A DNA stretch of 19,036 bases. Origin: an uncultured bacterium. GTDB taxonomy: Bacteria; Actinomycetota; Coriobacteriia; Coriobacteriales; Coriobacteriaceae. The notes beneath the pieces are model-generated. The model saw only the letters and a list, made by a program, of their open reading frames with translations, had not been told where the DNA came from and made no database searches. The stretch is from the NCBI GenBank assembly GCA_905215115.1, contig CAJMOP010000030.1, positions 1 to 19,036 on the forward strand, in the 5' to 3' direction. The position numbers were made by a program, and so were the translations under genes. How positions within the stretch are numbered: position 1 is the first letter of the stretch; the number at the start of each line of letters is the position of its first letter. Of this stretch, positions 6,916-12,222 are shown one piece after another.

Positions 6916-6924
6916 AGACATTAG

Positions 6925-7145
6925 CACCTGCGTTGCCCGCGTCTCCGAAGTTTGAGTAGCTGAGGAGCGGGTTCCGCGGCACATCTTGATTTTACCCAGT
7001 GGCAAGGCTCTTTTACAGCCGTTCCACCGTTTATTTACATCTGCCAATCAAGACGAGACTACTACGCACCTTTATTACACACGATGTTTTCAGCCTGGTA
7101 TAAACAAGTTCAATAATAGAATGCAAATCCAACCATCATGTCTGA
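6925..7145. other. gene-free, AT-richer spacer
   Basis: No coding frame, tRNA or convincing terminator is seen on either strand. The stretch from about 7000 is visibly richer in A and T than the flanking genes. It separates the small-peptide unit from the convergent minus-strand SHOCT locus. Confidence 0.4.
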
Positions 7146-7250
7146 TTACGAAAGGATTTTTGCCTTTTCTGCAGCAAACTCTTCCTCGGTAAGTACTCCA
7201 CTCTCACGCAGTGCTGCAAGCCTCTCAAGCCTTGCAACTACATCAACCAC
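7146..7250 (-). pseudogene. SHOCT-domain segment, out of frame with upstream gene
   Basis: Reading the minus strand from GTG at 7250, the peptide VDVVARLERLAALRESGVLTEEEFAAEKAKILS is a textbook SHOCT domain (a short C-terminal module with the pattern L-x-L-...-G-x-(I/L)-T-x-E-E-(F/Y)-...-K). It overlaps the end of the 123-aa frame by eight bases (GTGGTTGA) and is offset by one base. SHOCT modules usually end larger proteins, so this is most likely the displaced C-terminus of the gene at 7243-7614. A separately translated 34-aa peptide is possible, but there is no good ribosome site before the GTG. Confidence 0.7.
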
Positions 7251-7614
7251 TATCCGCCAGCGTCTCAATAGTCTGTGAAACCTGCGGATACCGCTCGAGC
7301 TCCTTCGATAGGGCATCGACTATCTCGGCAATATTCTTTGCATTTTTGCCCCCGTTTAATACGTTTGCCCTGACCTTAGATGACGACTTGACAGTAACGC
7401 CAGATCCGCCTTCAACTGGAACAACCGAAATACTGATATTTTCGCCCCAAGACCAAAGGCTCATACCAATCTCGGCTGCAACTGTTCTTGTTGTGGGCGA
7501 TGCACTATCAACTTTTACTTTAGGCTGCTTTTCCATAGCTGTCTTCAAGGCATTAAACGTGTCGTCAGGAGAATACGGTACCTGAAGCTGAAGCTGCTGA
7601 TCCGCAAAACCCAT
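7243..7614 (-). CDS. 123-aa protein, probably the N-terminal part of a frameshifted SHOCT protein
   Basis: Starts at ATG 7614 after GCGGAGGCC. The product begins MGFADQQLQLQVPYSPDDTFNALKTAMEKQPKVKVDSA, an alpha/beta opening, followed by strands (TRTVAAEIGMSLWSWGENISISVVPVEGGSGVTVKSSSK) and a helix (AKNIAEIVDALSKELERYPQVSQTIETLADSG), then TGA. This reads like a small ligand- or membrane-proximal domain of the kind often carried by SHOCT proteins; I do not know a precise family. The SHOCT segment follows at once in the +1 frame, so a single-base insertion or deletion (mutation, sequencing error or, less likely, programmed frameshift) would restore a 156-157-residue protein. It lies 116 bases downstream of the double zinc-ribbon gene on the same strand, with no clear terminator between them, so an operon is plausible. 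Confidence 0.72.
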   Translation of the reverse strand: MGFADQQLQLQVPYSPDDTFNALKTAMEKQPKVKVDSASPTTRTVAAEIGMSLWSWGENISISVVPVEGGSGVTVKSSSKVRANVLNGGKNAKNIAEIVDALSKELERYPQVSQTIETLADSG

Positions 7615-7730
7615 AATCTGGCCTCCGCTTCTTACAAGATTAAGGCTATCGGCAATGGTAGCACGTTCCCAGCAGTCTTAAATTCGTCTCATGACCTTGC
7701 GATGCAGCCCGACGCCCCGGCAACACTCCC

Positions 7731-9068
7731 CTACTTACCAAAGATCGCAGCGAACAAGCCCTTGCGTTTGGGCTTCTCCTCTCGGTAGGAACCCTCGACG
7801 GCGGCTGCAACCTGGCGCGGTTGCTCGCCGTCTCCACGGCGCACGATCTGGTATAGGAACGGCGATTTAACATATTTGACCTCGACGGGTGTGGCGTGTA
7901 CGCTGCTCTCACCGGACAGATGCAGGCTCGGACTGAGCGGCGCCACGATATGCGTTTCGCGCTTGTCGCTAAACACCACCGCGGCCGCACGACCCGTCTG
8001 GCCGTTTACGGCAATGCGCACCTGCTCGACATCGCGGCCATCCGTCGCCGGCCGATCGACAAAGTAGACCGGCACCATCACTAGGCCGTCCTTGTGCTTG
8101 CGGACCTTGCGCGCCCAGGCGCGGATGCTCTTTTTATTGAGCCCCAGCACCGCCTCGGCATCGTTGCCTGCAATGTCGAGCGCCAGCTTATCAATAACCA
8201 CCTGGTCCTTGGTGGACGCATCGACGGAGACAACGCGGAAGTCGCCCTCCTGCATGGCAGGATCGAACGGCCCCACCTTGCCAAAGTCCCACGGCTCCAA
8301 TATGCCCATAAGGCGAACATCCAGGTAGTTGGCCCTGGGATATGCCCAGTCGAGTACCTCGTAGTACACCAGGGTCTCCTTGCTCAGGCCCTTGCCCGGG
8401 AAGGACACCATCATGCGAAGGTCCGCGAGCGCCATGGGGAAATAGAAGAGCATCATGTCGTTTTGGATCGCGTCTTCCACGTCGTGTCCGGCAAAGGCCT
8501 CCGGGTACTGACGCACCAGCTGCAGCGCGTTGGCACGTGCCTGCTGCGGCGATATCTCACAGGGGACGCCCTGTTCGGGAACGTATTCGGCACCCACGCC
8601 CATGGTCAGACGCTTACTAAACGTGCCGGGCTTGAGCAGGTCGGCCACGCCAATCTTGTTGCCGCACGACGGGCACTCAAACACGCGCTGGGTCGATGAC
8701 CCCTCAAAGGACGCGCCGCAGAAGGGGCAGGGAATGCTCACGTGCGTCGCCTCTTGGAACTCCTGCGCCGTGCCGCGGTCCTCCCACAGCAGGTGCTCAA
8801 GAACCGACTGATTGCGACAGTACGAATTGAAGAAATACCAGTCCGGGTCATCTGGGCGCTCGAGCTGCGAGACGTGCGTAAGCTTGAGCAGCCCGTCAAC
8901 CACCGTCAGCGGCGTATGACGGATACCCAGGGCGCTCTTGGGCTCTCCGGCGTCCGCTTGCCACGGAATAACCGTTTCGCAATAGGCGCACTCAAAGCTG
9001 CGCTTTGCCTGGTGCGAATACATGGGGCCGCCGCAGTTTTGGCATTTAATGGCAAACATCTCGTCCAT
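7731..9068 (-). CDS. double zinc-ribbon protein of unknown function (445 aa)
   Basis: A 445-aa protein starting at ATG 9068 after AAAGGAGG. Two zinc ribbons are visible: Cys9/Cys12 with Cys27/Cys30 (CQNC...CAYC) and Cys114/Cys117 with Cys132/Cys135 (CPFC...CPSC), matching TFIIB-type or zinc-ribbon clusters. Between and after them is a long mixed alpha/beta region including a probable beta-rich middle (LSKETLVYYEVLDWAYPRANYLDVRLMGILEPWDFGKVGPF) and VMVPVYFVDRP. The C-terminus is a basic amphipathic tail (KPKRKGLFAAIFGK) that could attach to the membrane surface. There is no signal peptide, so it is cytoplasmic. Similar architectures occur in uncharacterised TFIIB-type zinc-ribbon proteins of Actinobacteria and Firmicutes; no activity is known to me. 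It is divergent from the metal transporter at 9330, with a 261-base shared control region holding a palindrome at 9096-9114. The downstream SHOCT gene may belong to the same operon. Confidence 0.85.
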   Translation of the reverse strand: MDEMFAIKCQNCGGPMYSHQAKRSFECAYCETVIPWQADAGEPKSALGIRHTPLTVVDGLLKLTHVSQLERPDDPDWYFFNSYCRNQSVLEHLLWEDRGTAQEFQEATHVSIPCPFCGASFEGSSTQRVFECPSCGNKIGVADLLKPGTFSKRLTMGVGAEYVPEQGVPCEISPQQARANALQLVRQYPEAFAGHDVEDAIQNDMMLFYFPMALADLRMMVSFPGKGLSKETLVYYEVLDWAYPRANYLDVRLMGILEPWDFGKVGPFDPAMQEGDFRVVSVDASTKDQVVIDKLALDIAGNDAEAVLGLNKKSIRAWARKVRKHKDGLVMVPVYFVDRPATDGRDVEQVRIAVNGQTGRAAAVVFSDKRETHIVAPLSPSLHLSGESSVHATPVEVKYVKSPFLYQIVRRGDGEQPRQVAAAVEGSYREEKPKRKGLFAAIFGK

Positions 9069-9095
9069 GGAAACGTCCTCCTTTGCACAGGGCTG

Positions 9096-9114
9096 TCGAC
9101 ATTAAGTATGTCGA
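9096..9114. promoter_or_regulatory. palindrome upstream of the zinc-ribbon gene
   Basis: TCGACAT-TAAGT-ATGTCGA has perfect 7-bp arms around 5 bases. It lies 28 bases before the zinc-ribbon start, where a promoter or leader is expected, so it may be an operator. Confidence 0.4.
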
Positions 9115-9135
9115 GCAAATCGGCGCGTGCCCATA

Positions 9136-9148
9136 CCCATGTGGCCCA
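9136..9148 (-). promoter_or_regulatory. upstream motif, copy 3 (degenerate)
   Basis: On the minus strand this reads TGGGCCACATGGG, matching the lipoprotein upstream motif TGGGACACATGGC at 11 of 13 positions. It has the same orientation relative to its gene and lies 67 bases before the start codon. It supports a shared cis-element but could be chance. Confidence 0.3.
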
Positions 9149-9231
9149 AAATGGAGCACTCGGTCGAACGGGAAGGCGCAGTGAACTCGAATGCGCGTGG
9201 GCAGTCGTCCCCCTCCGCCTCGCACCCGTTA

Positions 9232-9271
9232 GCGCCGGTAGACCATTGCTGCATTTTCTGAGCACCGGCGC
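9232..9271. repeat. inverted repeat before the cation efflux gene
   Basis: GCGCCGGT at 9232-9239 and ACCGGCGC at 9264-9271 are perfect 8-bp arms separated by 24 bases. They lie just upstream of a possible -10 (TACACT, 9291-9296) of the cation diffusion facilitator, a place where a metal-responsive repressor could bind; this is inference. Confidence 0.3.
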
Positions 9272-9329
9272 ACGGCGCTCCCATGCGAGCTACACTATCC
9301 CCTTAAACATGATTGTGAGGACGATCGTT

Positions 9330-10511
9330 ATGCTATTTGTCAATCGGCTGGTACATACGCTTGTTCCCGGCAGCGAAAGCGAGCCGGTCGATACCTCCTG
9401 CCGCACCAACGCGGGTTTTGCCGCAAGCCTCATCTGCATCGGCCTCAACATTACGCTGTGCCTGGCCAAGGGTATAGCCGGTCTGCTCGCGGGCTCCGTC
9501 TCGCTTATCGCCGATGCCTTCAACAACCTTTCCGACGCCTCGAGCAACATCGTGAGCCTGCTCGGATTCCGCCTTGCCAGCCGCCCGGCCGATGAAGGCC
9601 ACCCCTATGGCCACGGCCGCTACGAATACCTGGCGGGGCTGTTTGTCGCCGTTCTCGTTTGCGCCGTCGGCATCAACCTGATCCTGGAGTCGGTCGCCAA
9701 GATCATCAAGCCCTCCCCCACCGCGTATTCGGCGCTCTCCATGGCAGCCCTTGTCCTGTCCATGCTCGTCAAGTTTTGGATGGCGGCGTTCAACCGCACG
9801 CTGGGCAATCGCATAGATTCCGAGACACTTATCGCCACGGCGCAGGATTCCAAAAACGACGTCATTGCCTCAGCCTCGGTCCTGGCCGCAGCGCTTATTT
9901 CGCAGACGACCGGCTTTGACCTCGATGGCTGGGCAGGCCTGGGCGTGGGCATCTTCATCTGCATTAGCGGCATGGGCCTCGTGCGCGACGCCATCAGCCC
10001 GTTGCTGGGGCAAGCGCCCGACCCCAAGCTCGTCCAAGCAATCCGCGACAAGATCATGTCGTATCCGCAGGTCCTAGGCACGCACGACCTGATGGTACAC
10101 GACTACGGCCCCGGCCGCCAATTTGCCAGCGCACACGTGGAAATGCCCGGCGAGGGCGATGCGTTTGAACATCACGAGATCCTGGACACCATCGAACACG
10201 ACATCAAACGTCAGATGGGCATCGGCATCACGCTGCACTGCGACCCCATTGCCACCACCGGCGACGACCTGCGCGGCTGGGTCAAGCGCGGCATCATGCA
10301 GATCGATCCCGCGCTCTCCATTCACGACCTGCACGAGCACGACGGCTTTGTTTCGTTTGACTTGGTGCGTCCCGACGGCTTTGACATATCCGACGAGGAG
10401 CTGCTGGAGCTCGTCACGCGCATCGTGCACGAGCGCCGGCCAAATGCCTCGTGCGTCGTCACATTTGACTCGGGCTTCAGCTCACCCGAGCGTCCGGCCG
10501 AGCAGCTGTAA
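9330..10511 (+). CDS. cation diffusion facilitator transporter, possibly Mn-type
   Basis: A 393-aa cation diffusion facilitator, an inner-membrane exporter of divalent metal driven by proton exchange. The ATG at 9330 follows GTGAGGA; the frame is open for another 196 codons upstream, but that stretch is antisense to the zinc-ribbon gene and its shared promoter region. About six transmembrane segments occupy residues 30-225. The transport site is formed by N-N-L-S-D in TM2 (Asn65 and Asp69) and D-S-K-N-D in TM5 (Asp173 and Asp177), an Asn-Asp/Asp-Asp set like that described for MntE-type manganese exporters rather than the Asp-Asp/His-Asp set of FieF/YiiP zinc and iron exporters. HPYGHGRYEYL is the usual family loop. 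The C-terminal cytoplasmic part (about 230-393) holds the typical CDF dimerisation domain (THDLMVHDYGPGRQFASAHVEMPG) and an extra ~90-residue tail beyond it. The substrate is inferred. Confidence 0.93.
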   Translation: MLFVNRLVHTLVPGSESEPVDTSCRTNAGFAASLICIGLNITLCLAKGIAGLLAGSVSLIADAFNNLSDASSNIVSLLGFRLASRPADEGHPYGHGRYEYLAGLFVAVLVCAVGINLILESVAKIIKPSPTAYSALSMAALVLSMLVKFWMAAFNRTLGNRIDSETLIATAQDSKNDVIASASVLAAALISQTTGFDLDGWAGLGVGIFICISGMGLVRDAISPLLGQAPDPKLVQAIRDKIMSYPQVLGTHDLMVHDYGPGRQFASAHVEMPGEGDAFEHHEILDTIEHDIKRQMGIGITLHCDPIATTGDDLRGWVKRGIMQIDPALSIHDLHEHDGFVSFDLVRPDGFDISDEELLELVTRIVHERRPNASCVVTFDSGFSSPERPAEQL

Positions 10512-10519
10512 TCGACAGC

Positions 10520-10588
10520 AAAACGGGACGCAGGACCGCCGACCAACGCGCCTACGCGCCCGGTCACGCAATCCCGCGTCCCGTTTTT
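10520..10588. terminator. bidirectional terminator between convergent genes
   Basis: AAAACGGGACGC (10520-10531) pairs with GCGTCCCGTTTT (10576-10587), giving T-runs on both strands. The 44-base interior can form a second stem (GACC...GGTC). It lies between the cation exporter stop and the minus-strand gene stop, so it can serve both. Confidence 0.75.
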
Positions 10589-10621
10589 GCTTGCACCGCT
10601 AAGGTTCTCGCCGCTCGACCG

Positions 10622-11557
10622 CTAGTTCCCCTGCGCGCCCGAAATGCCGTTTTGCAAGGCATCCCAGGCGTTCGTTGCCATATCGCCCAGGTTCTGTGCG
10701 GTATCACCCAGCTCTTGGGCCTTATCCCCAAGCTCCTGGGCCTTGTTGCTCAGGTCTTCCAGCGTGTTGGAGCTCGAGCTGTCCGTGGTGCCCTGGTCGC
10801 CGGACGCATTGCCCGACGAGCTGTCCTTGCGCGTGAGTTGAATCTCAAGGTTGCCGTTGTCGTTATAGTAGGCAGACGTCACGACCCAGTTGGCATCGAC
10901 AACGGGCGTCGAGCCGTCGTCGGTCAGAATCACGGCATTCGAAAGATCGGCCCCGCGCGACTTGAGGAGCTTCTTGGCGTTAGACCAGTACTGACCCGTG
11001 ATATCGCTCAGGTCGACGGCGCCGGACTGGGTCGTCTCGGTCTGCTCGGCCGTGGTATCAGTCGCGGCGCCCCGCTTGTTGAGCATGCCCGACACGATGG
11101 CAAACACAACCGACAGGGCAAAGAAGATCGCCAGCACGATCAGGATTTTCTTGATCACGCTCGACGAACGCGAAGGCTTCTTCTCCTCGTCCTCGCCATA
11201 CTGAGGGATGGACTTGGGATACTCACGATACGGCTCGCGCGCATATCGGTCGCGCGACTCGTAGCGCGGTTGTGCCGTGCGCGGCATATATGTCGTCTGC
11301 TGAGGCTGCGGAATGGGATTTTGCAACAGGTCATCATAAGGGTCTGCCGCCGCGTTGCCGTAGGGGCTCTGCGACGAGACACCATACGGGTCCTGCGTTG
11401 CGTTCCCGTAATTCACAACGCGCGTGGGATCGGCCGACGCCTGGGTCGCATCGGGCGAGGCGTATCGGGCGTCCGGCACGACGCGGGTCTCATCGGCGCC
11501 ATTGCCCGTCCGCGGGGAGCCGTAGCCACCCATTACGGTCGTCTTATCCTGGCCCAT
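10622..11557 (-). CDS. single-pass membrane protein with disordered cytoplasmic part and PASTA-like outer part
   Basis: A 311-aa protein starting at ATG 11557 after AAAGGA. Residues 1-130 are disordered and rich in Pro, Tyr, Arg, Ser, Gln and Asn with recurring DPYG/SPYG/QPxx elements, typical of an intrinsically unstructured cytoplasmic tail. One membrane segment covers about 137-159 (ILIVLAIFFALSVVFAIVSGML) after basic IKK. The outer part (about 181-244; SDITGQYWSNAKKLLKSRGADLSN...VVTSAYYNDNGNLEIQLTRK) resembles a PASTA-type domain, as found in cell-wall kinases and penicillin-binding proteins. A Ser/Gly linker leads to a heptad-like repeat (AQELGDK, AQELGDT, AQNLGDM at about 273-293), predicting a short coiled coil or amphipathic helix. 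It could sense or bind cell-wall material, but that is inference and the family is not identified. It is divergent from the 78-aa Cys-rich gene. Confidence 0.85.
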   Translation of the reverse strand: MGQDKTTVMGGYGSPRTGNGADETRVVPDARYASPDATQASADPTRVVNYGNATQDPYGVSSQSPYGNAAADPYDDLLQNPIPQPQQTTYMPRTAQPRYESRDRYAREPYREYPKSIPQYGEDEEKKPSRSSSVIKKILIVLAIFFALSVVFAIVSGMLNKRGAATDTTAEQTETTQSGAVDLSDITGQYWSNAKKLLKSRGADLSNAVILTDDGSTPVVDANWVVTSAYYNDNGNLEIQLTRKDSSSGNASGDQGTTDSSSSNTLEDLSNKAQELGDKAQELGDTAQNLGDMATNAWDALQNGISGAQGN

Positions 11558-11621
11558 GCAACGATTCCTTTCCGTCGCCCGTATGCATCAAGTTATCCAT
11601 GCATTCTACCCGCGCAAAAGC

Positions 11622-11627
11622 CTATGA
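11622..11627 (+). promoter_or_regulatory. candidate -10 for the 78-aa Cys-rich gene
   Basis: TATGAT lies 69 bases before the start, within the 138-base divergent gap. No clear -35 is present, so this is weak. Confidence 0.25.
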
Positions 11628-11695
11628 TGGGCAAAGGTCGTCGGTATCTACAAGACATGCGCGGCCGACGGTCACAAGCGAATCGAGGATACGTC

Positions 11696-11932
11696 ATGGC
11701 AAAAAGCAAGCTCATCAAGGACACGACGCGTGCCGAGCGTGAGGAGATCATTAAGCTGGCACTCGCGGGCTGCGGCAACGGCAGCTGCGACAACTGCGGC
11801 AGTTGCAGCTTGGGAGCCGGCGACCCGTACGGCACCTACCAGCCCTACATTGACGGCAAGATGGAGATCGCCGATATTAACATGATGGTCGCCGAGCGCA
11901 ACGCCAAACTCTTTGGCCTCCAGCGCGGCTAA
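11696..11932 (+). CDS. 78-aa protein with a Cys cluster
   Basis: Starts at ATG 11696 after GAGGA. The protein opens with a basic/acidic helix (MAKSKLIKDTTRAEREEIIKLALAG), then a compact Cys cluster C-G-N-G-S-C-D-N-C-G-S-C (four Cys in twelve residues), then a proline-containing segment (DPYGTYQPYIDGKMEIADINMMVAERNAKLFGL). The Cys spacing C-x4-C-x2-C-x2-C could bind zinc or an iron-sulfur cluster, although it is not a standard ferredoxin or zinc-ribbon spacing that I recognise. No signal peptide is seen, so it is cytoplasmic. Size, ribosome site and composition support a genuine gene. Function is unknown. It is followed by the palindromic element at 11957-12106, whose T-run may terminate it. 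Confidence 0.75.
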   Translation: MAKSKLIKDTTRAEREEIIKLALAGCGNGSCDNCGSCSLGAGDPYGTYQPYIDGKMEIADINMMVAERNAKLFGLQRG

Positions 11933-11956
11933 CGATCCCTTCTTGGGCTGTGCACC

Positions 11957-12106
11957 AAAAATGCGCCCATCTACTACGTTTAACCCAAGGGTGCCAACCA
12001 TAGCCATATCTGCGTTAACAAAACCGCAGGTAAACGTCTTGCCACATTGTTAAAAAACGCTCCATGGTCGGTCCAACCCTGGTAAACGTAGTAGATGGGC
12101 GCTTTT
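11957..12106. repeat. ~150-bp imperfect palindrome, MITE-like
   Basis: The ends are perfect 20-bp inverted repeats: GCGCCCATCTACTACGTTTA at 11963-11982 and its reverse complement at 12083-12102, flanked by AAAA and TTTT. Similarity continues inward with gaps: AGGGTGCCAACCATAG on the left against the reverse complement of 12063-12080 on the right (AGGGTTGGACCGACCATG). Further in, GCGTTAACAAAA resembles the reverse complement GCGTTTTTTAACAAT. An inner CTGCG...CGCAG stem is also present. The whole element can fold into one long hairpin. It sits between two convergent genes and encodes no plausible protein. It is a candidate miniature inverted-repeat element or an intergenic structured RNA/terminator; repeat-family status needs other copies to confirm. 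Confidence 0.7.
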
Positions 12107-12153
12107 CGTGGCACGGCTGGCCCAGATAGCTTGTCTCGGAGCCAATTTGCATC

Positions 12154-12194
12154 AAAAAGTCCCCGGCGGCGTTGCGTTTTGCGTCACCGGGGAC
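12154..12194 (-). terminator. terminator of the zinc-ribbon membrane protein
   Basis: On the minus strand, GTCCCCGG (12194-12187) pairs with CCGGGGAC (12166-12159), followed by TTTTT. The 20-base interior contains GCGCAAA-like repeats that may pair weakly. Confidence 0.85.
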
Positions 12195-12222
12195 TGTTCA
12201 GATTACTCCCTGCCGCTTTGCT

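Noticed and set aside
6886..6924. A 12-codon frame with a GAGGGGAG ribosome site
   Set aside because: It runs straight through the terminator hairpin, so the sequence is better explained by the stem.
8742..9329. 196-codon upstream extension of the cation exporter
   Set aside because: It overlaps the zinc-ribbon gene and its promoter region; the good ribosome site and family-like start are at 9330.
10652..11932. A 426-codon frame that ends with the 78-aa Cys-rich protein
   Set aside because: The upstream portion is antisense to the PASTA-like protein; the ribosome site and divergent gap favour the short gene from 11696.
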